A DNA stretch of 13,129 nucleotides from an uncultured Desulfobacterium sp. (GTDB lineage Bacteria; Desulfobacterota; Desulfobacteria; Desulfobacterales; Desulfobacteraceae): positions 1-13,129 of the forward strand of contig CAKZLA010000021.1 in assembly GCA_937124525.1 (NCBI GenBank), written 5' to 3'. Made by a program: the position numbers and the translations under genes. The notes beneath the pieces were generated by a model. It ran no database searches. It saw only the letters and a program-made list of their open reading frames with translations, and had not been told where the DNA came from. Shown here in pieces: positions 8,183 to 13,129 of this stretch; the first letter of the stretch is position 1; every line of letters begins with the position of its first letter.

Positions 8183-8232
8183 GGTTATTTCACAATAACG
8201 GCCTTATTGCAAGAAATATTGAATAATTGCAA
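8183..8232 (-). promoter_or_regulatory. Candidate operator/promoter region of the defence operon
   Basis: Immediately upstream of the DUF499 start are overlapping inverted repeats: GTTATT (8184-8189)/AATAAC (8194-8199) and CAATAA (8193-8198)/TTATTG (8204-8209). The self-complementary hexamer TTGCAA occurs twice (8207-8212 and 8227-8232), exactly 20 bp apart, about two helical turns. Reading the minus strand, TTGCAA at 8232-8227 could serve as a -35 with a poor -10 (CAATAA) 17 nt on; TTGATC plus CAATAT is an alternative. The repeat arrangement is seen; regulator binding is inferred, and no regulator gene is in the window. Confidence 0.35.
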
Positions 8233-8503
8233 CATTATGATCAAATGGAACTCATATATTTAAAACCATTTTCTTCACCATGGCCAATTTTTTTACTTTA
8301 TGAAACTATAAAACAAGTCATAGGAGTGACAACTGTACTGCTATTGAATAAATGTTATCCATGCCTATGCTAAATTTATTAGACGGGCAGTGGTGGTGGG
8401 TGTCGCCGGGATCCCAACAAAAAATTACAGATAAATATACCTTAAAATACCTGTATCTTCTATCCAGGGGGGTGAAATAGGGGGTGAAATGACTTTTTTA
8501 CCC
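8233..8503. other. Non-coding gap between the defence operon and the tRNA terminator
   Basis: No convincing gene. It is AT-rich up to about 8380, then holds a GC-rich patch (8382-8420) and a direct repeat of GGGGTGAAAT (8469-8478 and 8481-8490). A 39-codon frame at 8361-8480 (+) has no ribosome site and is not supported as a gene. The stretch lies between the tRNA 3' end and the operon, where island attachment-site relics would be expected, but I see no copy of the tRNA 3' end in it. Confidence 0.5.
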
Positions 8504-8539
8504 AATAAAAAAAGGGTTCAGCAATTAAGCTAAACCCTT
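8504..8539 (-). terminator. Intrinsic terminator of tRNA-Glu
   Basis: On the minus strand AAGGGTTTAGC, loop TTAATT, GCTGAACCCTT forms a near-perfect stem followed by a run of T residues (complement of the A-run at 8507-8513). It begins 12 nt after the tRNA CCA end, so it fits a single-gene tRNA transcript and should also insulate the downstream region. Confidence 0.85.
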
Positions 8540-8551
8540 GAATTTATTAGT

Positions 8552-8626
8552 TGGTGACCCCACGGGGAATCGAACCCCGGCTTCCGGCGTGAGAGGCCAG
8601 CGTCCTAACCGCTAGACGATGGGGCC
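8552..8626 (-). tRNA. tRNA-Glu (anticodon CTC)
   Basis: 75 nt with encoded CCA. Acceptor GGCCCCA pairs with TGGGGTC (one G-T pair), discriminator A, then CCA. The anticodon stem CTGGC/GCCGG encloses loop CTCTCAC, giving anticodon CTC (reads GAG). The T arm is CGGGG-TTCGAAT-CCCCG and the D loop has TAGCGGTTAGGA, all normal. It has its own promoter and terminator. Its 3' end points toward the defence operon, the usual orientation for islands that integrate into tRNA 3' ends. Confidence 0.95.
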
Positions 8627-8640
8627 ACAAAAACCATTAC

Positions 8641-8669
8641 TTTATATAGAGGGATGAGTAGTTTGTCAA
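8641..8669 (-). promoter_or_regulatory. Sigma70 promoter of tRNA-Glu
   Basis: On the minus strand a perfect -35 TTGACA (8669-8664), a 17-nt spacer and -10 TATAAA (8646-8641) lie 14 nt before the mature tRNA 5' end, leaving a very short leader. Hexamers and spacing are near consensus, as expected for a strong tRNA promoter. Confidence 0.85.
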
Positions 8670-8755
8670 TAAAAAAGTGGGAAGATTGCATAAATAACCG
8701 TGAATCCACCAAATAAGGATGCCAAAATCAGAATTTCAGAGGATCGGCTTTTACA

Positions 8756-8783
8756 TTGACAGAGTCGAAAGGTGTGATAATAT
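8756..8783 (+). promoter_or_regulatory. Strong promoter for the 87-residue hypothetical gene
   Basis: A perfect -35 TTGACA (8756-8761), a 16-nt spacer and -10 TAATAT (8778-8783), preceded by TG one base before the hexamer (extended -10). It is divergent from the tRNA promoter, about 85 bp away. This leaves a leader of about 70 nt before the ATG at 8860. Confidence 0.7.
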
Positions 8784-8859
8784 TTTTCATTAAAGCTTGT
8801 CCAATAGTCATCCCGTGATTTTTTGCGGGACAAACCCATTTTTCAATGGAGGAAAAAAC

Positions 8860-9123
8860 ATGGACGCAATTCTTGTGGAATATGATGTCAGAAAAAATAC
8901 ATTGGATTTTGTAAAAGGGGGCATGGTTGAGGATTGGGTAGCTGTGTGCAGACGTTTTAATGATGATGTGCACCGCGTTCGTGACGTGGATGATGTTGAG
9001 ACGTACACCGCACTTTACGAATGCTTTGATGAGAAAGACAAAAAGCACTATTATCTGGTGAAAGAGGAAGATTCTCTTTTTAAAATACGCCGTAAAAATT
9101 TTTTGAGTAATATCGGCAAATAA
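8860..9123 (+). CDS. Hypothetical small acidic/charged protein, 87 residues
   Basis: I do not recognise this protein. It starts MDAILVEYDV and is highly charged, with many Asp/Glu/Lys and aromatic residues (HYYLVKEED), no membrane segment and no Cys pair motif; it looks like a small globular cytoplasmic protein. I chose the ATG at 8860 because GGAGG lies 7 nt before it. An in-frame ATG at 8797 would add 21 residues but has no ribosome site and would sit close to the likely transcription start. The gene has its own strong promoter and is convergent with the membrane-protein/transglycosylase pair, so it is probably monocistronic. Confidence 0.75.
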   Translation: MDAILVEYDVRKNTLDFVKGGMVEDWVAVCRRFNDDVHRVRDVDDVETYTALYECFDEKDKKHYYLVKEEDSLFKIRRKNFLSNIGK

Positions 9124-9130
9124 ATGGACA

Positions 9131-9151
9131 GGGCATTTTTGGTAAATGCCC
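9131..9151. terminator. Hairpin between convergent genes, possible bidirectional terminator
   Basis: GGGCATTT, loop TTGGT, AAATGCCC: a perfect 8-bp stem 7 nt after the stop of the small hypothetical gene and 17 nt beyond the end of the opposing membrane-protein gene. Neither side carries a clean T-run, so termination strength is uncertain. Confidence 0.45.
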
Positions 9152-9168
9152 TGATGTTAATGACCTGT

Positions 9169-9384
9169 TCAAGAATCTGCCTTTATATCTTTTTTTCGGA
9201 TACCTTTTTTGGCACCGACCATAAAATAGATCAGCCATCCAACAAATGGCACCAAAGACACCGCACCCCACAACGCTTTGGTTTTAATGGAACTAAAATC
9301 CTTTAAAATAATATCCACCATGGCCAGCATGGTCAATCCCCAGAAAATGGCACCAATGCCGGCAATAACTACAAATGTATCCAT
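9169..9384 (-). CDS. PLDc_N-like small membrane protein, 71 residues
   Basis: Two hydrophobic segments: residues about 4-25 (VVIAGIGAIFWGLTMLAMV) and about 36-57 (ALWGAVSLVPFVGWLIYFMV), ending in a basic tail GAKKGIRKK. The layout and the WGAVSLVPFVGWLIYF stretch resemble the PLDc_N family (phospholipase D nuclease N-terminal segment), found as stand-alone membrane proteins of unknown function. An AGGA ribosome site lies 7 nt before the ATG. It follows the lytic transglycosylase gene by 12 nt, so the two are probably co-transcribed. Cytoplasmic membrane location is a confident reading; the function is unknown. Confidence 0.75.
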   Translation of the reverse strand: MDTFVVIAGIGAIFWGLTMLAMVDIILKDFSSIKTKALWGAVSLVPFVGWLIYFMVGAKKGIRKKDIKADS

Positions 9385-9396
9385 TGATTTTCCTGA

Positions 9397-10296
9397 TTAT
9401 CCCTTTAATTTGTCTGAAATTTTAAGCAATGTGTCCACATAATAGTTACTGTGGTTGTACTTGTAAAGAATCTTGTGGGCCTTCTGGCGGTTGACATTGG
9501 GCTTCCAGCCATACCGTTTCAGATAGTTTGCAATGCTGTGGATGGCATCCGGGTGTTCAAACAGGTTAACCTTGCCATCTTTATTGCCATCCTTTCCCAG
9601 TGTAAGCGCATTGCTTGGCATGAACTGAGAGATTCCCATGGCACCGGCATAGGAGCCTTTCACAGCCACTGGGTCAATTTTTTCCCGTTGGGCAAATTTT
9701 AGGAATGCCTGGAGCTCTGCATAGGCCCATTGAGATTTCTTAAGCACCTTTTTATCAAATTTTTCCCTTGTAAATCGTTTAGAATCTGACAAAGAGGCCC
9801 ATAGCGCCTCCTTATTACTTTTTTCTGACAGAGCTGCCATGGTGGAAAGGGTGTTGATGACAGGACGGTTACCAAGGTAGGTCCCCAGCCGTGTCTCCAC
9901 AAGAATAATGGCCGTGATGACGGTTTTATCCACCCCGTAAATACCTTCTGCCGCTTGAAGGTCTTGTTTGTGGTCTGCCATGTATTTTAATGCATTGGAG
10001 ATGGATTTACGTGATAGAAACTGATCATAGTTCAGGCTTGATTCTGAATGGACAAAGAATAGAGAAACCCCTTTTAGGGAAAATGAAACCTTTGGGTTTG
10101 TAAATGTACTTTCAATGTAATCCCGGGAAAAACCATCCTTTATAAGACGATTCTCCAACTGGTTCAGTTCCTGGGGGACTTTTGCCTCATTCGCCGGTGT
10201 GGGGGCTGGGCTGGTAAAGGTGAACATCAGAATCAGTGAAAGAATAATGAGGAGGAATCGACCATGCTTTGTCATTACAGGTGGGTGATATGTCAT
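9397..10296 (-). CDS. Lytic murein transglycosylase, MltB/SLT_2 family
   Basis: 299 residues; cleaves the MurNAc-GlcNAc bond of peptidoglycan with formation of 1,6-anhydroMurNAc, acting in the periplasm. Seen: a signal peptide (basic TKHGR, hydrophobic core LLIILSLILMF at about 14-25, likely cleavage near 35-38; no lipobox Cys, so unlike E. coli MltB it is probably not a lipoprotein). The catalytic Glu is in AIILVETRLG (E134). AGAMGISQFMPS lies at about 218-228, and an EF-hand-like loop GKDGNKDGKVNLFEH at about 234-248 is followed by ANYLKRYGW, as in MltB/Slt35. Slightly shorter than E. coli MltB (about 360). The ATG at 10296 is preceded by AGGAG 12 nt upstream; an internal ATG at 10275 has no ribosome site. 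Forms a pair with the downstream membrane-protein gene. Confidence 0.9.
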   Translation of the reverse strand: MTYHPPVMTKHGRFLLIILSLILMFTFTSPAPTPANEAKVPQELNQLENRLIKDGFSRDYIESTFTNPKVSFSLKGVSLFFVHSESSLNYDQFLSRKSISNALKYMADHKQDLQAAEGIYGVDKTVITAIILVETRLGTYLGNRPVINTLSTMAALSEKSNKEALWASLSDSKRFTREKFDKKVLKKSQWAYAELQAFLKFAQREKIDPVAVKGSYAGAMGISQFMPSNALTLGKDGNKDGKVNLFEHPDAIHSIANYLKRYGWKPNVNRQKAHKILYKYNHSNYYVDTLLKISDKLKG

Positions 10297-10343
10297 AAGT
10301 TTGAATTTCTCCTACTTAGAGTTGTGGTTGATGCTTTAATAAC

Positions 10344-10588
10344 GGCCACGTCGGCCATTGACACAACAAATAATGAAAATGGCATAATGCAGCCCGACGG
10401 TTGATATAACCGGAACGGGAAGGTGGGTGAGCCTGACCCCTATGTCCCATGAACTACCCTGGACAGTCAATATTAGATCTACTGACCCAGGGCAGGGCAA
10501 ATGCATTAAAAATTCAGTTTCAATAAGTTCAATTAGTTACGGAGAAGGGCTTTTGATTTTTGGACCTTCTTAAAAAATCTATTTTTTT
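10344..10588 (+). ncRNA. Structured non-coding stretch, possible small RNA (unidentified)
   Basis: Between the transglycosylase and radA. GGCC-ACGTC-GGCC (10344-10356) is followed by TTGACA (10358-10363) and CATAAT (10383-10388; 19-nt spacer, long). Downstream lie a nested hairpin CCCG-a-CGGTT-gatat-AACCG-gaa-CGGG (10393-10419), and CCCTGG...GTCA paired with TGAC-CCAGGG (10457-10492). A weak AGAAGG/CCTTCT hairpin (10543-10570) precedes a T-run at 10582-10588. Together these could be a promoter, folded RNA and terminator. It matches no RNA family I recognise, so this is a low-confidence reading. Confidence 0.25.
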
Positions 10589-10752
10589 AACTATTTGAAT
10601 TTGTTTAAATCAAAAATCATGCCAGAGTTTAATGCGTTTACCCTACTGGCCCGGGGGTGCCTGGCTTGATACTCTTGAATTAAAATGATATAACAGCCAC
10701 GCCCTGAAAGGGCATACCATCGCAGATTTTTACAAAAAATGGAAAAGCAGGG

Positions 10753-10884
10753 GTAAATATTCGGGTTGGTAATGTAAATGTTTGGCCAGTGGCACATATT
10801 CGCCTGTTTGGTACTGCGTAGCATACTAATGCTATGTGAGCAGGCCAAACTTAGGTAAAGATGGGGTGCTGGCCGAATATTTAC
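10753..10884. repeat. Nested inverted-repeat element
   Basis: Perfect 12-bp arms GTAAATATTCGG (10753-10764) and CCGAATATTTAC (10873-10884) enclose 8-bp arms GTTTGGCC (10780-10787)/GGCCAAAC (10843-10850), then GCCTG/CAGGC (10802-10806/10841-10845, alternative to the 8-bp pair), and at the centre CGTAGCAT-ACTA-ATGCTATG (10817-10836). It can form one long symmetrical hairpin or cruciform. A 114-codon minus-strand frame (10591-10935) runs across it but has no ribosome site; I do not call it a gene. It may be a small non-autonomous mobile or REP-like element. Confidence 0.6.
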
Positions 10885-10923
10885 AAGCAAGGTGAACACC
10901 CAGAAACCAAGCCTGCCTTTTCC

Positions 10924-11027
10924 GGCATCCTTCATTTCTAATTTACAGTTTTACGTGGTGAGCTCCCATTTTTGGGTGGTCACCCTTAAAAAGTGTAAGG
11001 TACTTTTAGGGTCAAATGAAGGATGCC
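10924..11027. repeat. 104-bp inverted-repeat unit with nested hairpins
   Basis: Perfect 14-bp arms GGCATCCTTCATTT (10924-10937) and AAATGAAGGATGCC (11014-11027). Inside are GGTGA...CCCA-ttttt-GGG...TCACC (about 10957-10984) and CCCTTAAAAAGT/ACTTTTAGGG (10983-11012, one extra base per arm). No coding potential. It ends 73 bp before the radA start, so it could affect radA transcription or be a miniature transposable element; no target duplication is obvious to me. Confidence 0.6.
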
Positions 11028-11056
11028 CCTTTTCCATATACAAAAAGCAATTACTG

Positions 11057-11078
11057 TTCATGTATCGTTATACATGAA
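11057..11078 (+). promoter_or_regulatory. Perfect palindrome upstream of radA, candidate operator
   Basis: TTCATGTAT-CGTT-ATACATGAA: 9-bp arms, 4-nt spacer, centred about 34 bp before the radA start. The core TGTAT-N4-ATACA has the layout of an E. coli LexA box (CTGT-N8-ACAG) but with the outer C and G changed. A possible -10 (TATACA, 11069-11074) lies inside it, with no good -35. Repressor binding over the radA promoter is inferred. Confidence 0.45.
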
Positions 11079-11100
11079 ATGAATTCTGTGGGGAAACATT

Positions 11101-12462
11101 TTGAAAAAAAAAGAGCGGTTGATTTTTCGATGCCAGTCCTGTGGCCATGAGACCCATCAATGGATGGGTAAGTGTCCCGGCTGCGGTGACTGGGACACCT
11201 TGTCCGGGGAAAAACCCAAGAATAGCACCACACCCGGGGCACGGTTTTCTCGAATCAAAACGGCTGCGGTACCCATGGGGGCCATTGAATTTGACGAAGA
11301 TCCCCGCATTGTGACGGGGATTCAGGAATTTGACCGCGTTCTGGGGGGCGGGATTGTGCCGGGAACCCTTGTGCTCATTGGGGGGGATCCCGGTGTGGGA
11401 AAATCAACCTTGATGCTCCAGGTGCTTTCAGGGCTTGCCAAATCTGGGAGAAAAACACTTTATGTGTCTGGAGAGGAGTCCATCCGCCAGATTAAAATGC
11501 GTGGAAACCGTCTTTCTTCCGGGGCCACATCCATGCTGGTGGCGGCAGAAACAGACCTTGATTCCATTATCTCCATGGCGGAATCGGAAAAACCCCATGC
11601 CATGGTGGTGGATTCCATCCAAACGGTGTACAACCCTGAAATTGCATCCACACCTGGCAGCGTCACCCAGATCAGAGAGGCCTCCATACGGTTGCTTAAC
11701 ATGGCAAAACAATCGGGGGTTCCCCTTTTTCTTGTGGGACATGTGACCAAGATCGGTGCCATTGCAGGCCCCAGAATCATGGAACATATGGTGGATACCG
11801 TGCTCTATTTTGAAGGGGACCGCAGCCATGTATTCAGGATTTTAAGGGCCGTGAAAAATCGATTTGGTTCCACCAACGAGATCGGGGTGTTTGAAATGAA
11901 GGAGAAGGGGCTTGCTGAAGTGCCCAATCCTTCTGAAATATTTTTGGCGGAACGATCGGTGAACGCCCCGGGATCAGTGGTGACGGCCAGTATGGAGGGC
12001 ACCCGGCCCATTTTAATTGAAGTCCAGGGACTTGCCTCCAGCTCCGGGCTGGGAAATCCCCGGAGGACGGTATTGGGGTTGGACCCCAACCGGGTGGCGC
12101 TGATTGCTGCGGTGATGGAAAAACGACTGGGTATTAACCTGTCAGGGCTGGATATTTTCATGAATGTGGCAGGTGGGGTAAAGGTGGTGGAGCCAGCTGC
12201 GGATCTGGCCATTGGGGTTGCCCTGGCATCCAGTTTTCTTGATATGGCAGTTCCCGAAGGGACCACCGTGATTGGTGAAATCGGTCTCACCGGTGAGATC
12301 AGGGCTGTGGGGCATGTGGAAGCAAGGGTCAAAGAGGCGGCTAAAATGGGATTTACCCGTTGTCTCCTGCCCCAAAACAGTATAAAACAGGTTCCGGATA
12401 TTCCAGACCTTGTCATCCAGGGGGTAACCTCTTTAAAGCAGGTGGTAGAACTGCTTTTTTAA
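11101..12462 (+). CDS. radA: DNA repair protein RadA (Sms)
   Basis: 453 residues, close to E. coli RadA (460). RadA is a RecA-related, DnaB-like hexameric motor that drives branch migration of recombination intermediates in recombinational repair. Seen: a C4 zinc finger near the N-terminus (CQSCG and CPGCG at about 10-29), Walker A GGDPGVGKST at about 93-102, a Walker B strand AMVVDSIQTV near 168-177, the RadA-specific KNRFGSTNEIG at about 251-261, and a C-terminal Lon-like domain with GLDIFMNVAGG and VIGEIGLTGEIRAVG. All key motifs are intact. The start is a TTG at 11101 with GGGGAAA just upstream; no in-frame ATG is available upstream, and the zinc finger begins only nine residues in, so TTG is convincing. 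Single gene with a candidate operator upstream and a terminator hairpin at its end. Confidence 0.97.
   Translation: MKKKERLIFRCQSCGHETHQWMGKCPGCGDWDTLSGEKPKNSTTPGARFSRIKTAAVPMGAIEFDEDPRIVTGIQEFDRVLGGGIVPGTLVLIGGDPGVGKSTLMLQVLSGLAKSGRKTLYVSGEESIRQIKMRGNRLSSGATSMLVAAETDLDSIISMAESEKPHAMVVDSIQTVYNPEIASTPGSVTQIREASIRLLNMAKQSGVPLFLVGHVTKIGAIAGPRIMEHMVDTVLYFEGDRSHVFRILRAVKNRFGSTNEIGVFEMKEKGLAEVPNPSEIFLAERSVNAPGSVVTASMEGTRPILIEVQGLASSSGLGNPRRTVLGLDPNRVALIAAVMEKRLGINLSGLDIFMNVAGGVKVVEPAADLAIGVALASSFLDMAVPEGTTVIGEIGLTGEIRAVGHVEARVKEAAKMGFTRCLLPQNSIKQVPDIPDLVIQGVTSLKQVVELLF
12435..12460 (+). terminator. Candidate intrinsic terminator overlapping the radA stop
   Basis: AAAGCAG (12435-12441), 9-nt loop, CTGCTTT (12451-12457), then TTT and AATTTT. 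The hairpin lies within the last radA codons, and the T-run forms the final Phe codon and the stop. The stem is only 7 bp with three G-C pairs, so it is a moderate candidate. Confidence 0.4.
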
Positions 12463-12624
12463 TTTTCTGATAGACATATATGCCGTGAGCACCTGCCAGA
12501 TCCCCTTGGTTTGTCGGAATTTTCATATAACCGCCACGGGCAGACCGTATTATGGACCCGGCCCGCCCACAACGAAAATAAAAAATGGGATTAGGCTTAT
12601 AGTTTTGAATTGTTGAGCTAATGT

Positions 12625-12885
12625 CTATTTGGGAACAGATCCCTTAACATTATCAACATAGTACATTATGCTCAAAAGGTCTTCCTTGGAAGCCCGCTCC
12701 CCGGCCTTTATCTTGAGGTTTCCGGCATTGTCTTTGATGGGGCCGCTGAAAGGATCAAAAATATCCACCCCTTCCTTCATCTGTGCGTAGCGTTTGAACA
12801 CAAGATCATACACAGAAAGTTTACCAAAATCCGGGGTATCCACTTCAACTTTTTTGAGCTCTTCCACAATTTTGGGATTCATCAT
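12625..12885 (-). pseudogene. C-terminal remnant of a BMP-family ABC transporter substrate-binding protein
   Basis: About 86 residues from MMNPKIVEELKK to the end NVKGSVPK. The last half (FSGPIKDNAGN, KAGERASKEDLL, YYVDNVKGSVPK) follows the C-terminal pattern of BMP/Med-type periplasmic binding proteins, which bind nucleosides or similar ligands for ABC import and are normally about 330-380 residues with a signal peptide. Here the signal peptide and the first three quarters are absent: a stop codon (TAA, 12918-12916) lies just upstream in frame, and the sequence beyond belongs to a different gene remnant. The 3' end is intact. So this is a 5'-truncated relic, or one side of a recombination join. 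Family assignment is from memory of the motif and moderately sure. Confidence 0.6.
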
Positions 12886-12890
12886 TTCAC

Positions 12891-13079
12891 TTGAAGACGG
12901 GAATCGCAAGATGGATTAAACAACACCATATGGATCATCATTTTGTTGATCCTGATTCTAAGTTTGGTGTGAGCTCTGCGTTTTGGGATGTAGTGTTTAG
13001 GACGATGGGGTCCCCTCAGGAGTCTCGGAGACCTTCTCCTTCATCCTCACCGTCAAGCAACATAGAGAATGCTGTATAA
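12891..13079 (+). pseudogene. C-terminal remnant of a fatty acid hydroxylase / sterol desaturase family protein
   Basis: A 62-codon frame beginning at TTG 12891. Residues about 6-40 (ARWIKQHHMDHHF then VDPDSKFGVSSAFWDVVFRT) match the end of the fatty acid hydroxylase superfamily, including the last di-iron His cluster HHxxHH and the FGVSS-x-xWD-x-VF ending. Full-length members are integral membrane enzymes of 250-400 residues with three His clusters and several membrane helices; all of that is missing. The frame stays open upstream to a TGA at 12855-12857, but those codons are the complement of the BMP remnant, not hydroxylase sequence. The last 20 residues are Ser/Pro-rich and variable. Almost certainly not functional alone. 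Confidence 0.65.
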
Positions 13080-13129
13080 TTACAAGATGGGATGAGAGAA
13101 ATTGGATAATTTTGAGTCAAAGCGGTTTG

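Noticed and set aside
8361..8480. 39-codon plus-strand frame near the tRNA
   Set aside because: No ribosome site, no promoter, and an odd WWW stretch; no family recognised.
8469..8490. Two GGGGTGAAAT repeats as a possible CRISPR or iteron array
   Set aside because: Only two copies 12 bp apart, no spacers of regular length and no cas or replication gene nearby.
8797..8859. N-terminal extension of the 87-residue protein from an upstream ATG
   Set aside because: No ribosome site at 8797 while GGAGG precedes the ATG at 8860; the extension would begin almost at the transcription start.
10393..10497. Cobalamin riboswitch, suggested by GGGAAGG-TGGGTG and CCCC-like elements
   Set aside because: The B12-box and the conserved GCAACTG-type core are missing, and the next plus-strand gene is radA, 600 bp away and not a cobalamin gene.
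10591..10935. 114-codon minus-strand open frame between the transglycosylase and radA
   Set aside because: No ribosome site, it runs through two inverted-repeat arms and its composition (many Cys, Trp, Ile, Tyr clusters) is unlike the confident proteins here. Better explained as a stop-free stretch of repeat DNA.
11805..12416. 203-codon minus-strand frame opposite radA
   Set aside because: Antisense shadow of the well-conserved RadA coding sequence, rich in Ser, Pro and Thr as such shadows usually are.

Overview
The window is bacterial chromosome, most likely from a Gram-negative sulfate-reducer-like deltaproteobacterium (Desulfobacterales type). That placement rests on overall gene style and composition only, so it is tentative. 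It has three zones: a defence-like operon on the minus strand (1-8180), a tRNA-Glu gene followed by ordinary housekeeping genes (8552-12462), and a scarred right end where two 5'-truncated genes meet (12625-13079).

Zone 1 is one tightly packed minus-strand operon, read from 8180 down to the left edge. The order is a DUF499 P-loop ATPase (BrxC/PglY-like), a DUF262 (ParB/GmrS-like) protein without an HNH domain, a DUF3696-type AAA ATPase, a 300-residue protein whose C-terminal third is a HigB/gp49-like toxin fold, a very short PglZ-domain protein, and the N-terminal 340 residues of a DUF1156 Zn-ribbon DNA methyltransferase that continues past the left edge. Gaps are 46, 9, 4, 12 and 1 nt, and each downstream gene has its own Shine-Dalgarno sequence. 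ATPase + PglZ + methyltransferase is the logic of BREX/Pgl phage defence. The middle three genes look like an effector cassette set between the core ATPase and PglZ. I know of no BREX subtype with exactly this set, and I regard it as the most likely novel system here.

Zone 2 starts with a regulatory-looking gap of about 370 bp, then tRNA-Glu(CTC) with a good sigma70 promoter and an intrinsic terminator. The defence operon ends up next to the 3' end of this tRNA gene, a classic island insertion point. Beyond it lie a small 87-residue hypothetical gene with a strong promoter, a convergent pair (PLDc_N-like membrane protein and MltB-type lytic transglycosylase), an 800-bp non-coding region full of inverted repeats, and radA. 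A perfect 9-bp-arm palindrome sits just upstream of the radA start.

Zone 3 holds the C-terminal fragment of a BMP-family ABC transporter binding protein (minus strand) and the C-terminal fragment of a fatty acid hydroxylase/sterol desaturase (plus strand). Their homologies stop within about 12 bp of each other near 12888, which marks a rearrangement breakpoint or an assembly join.
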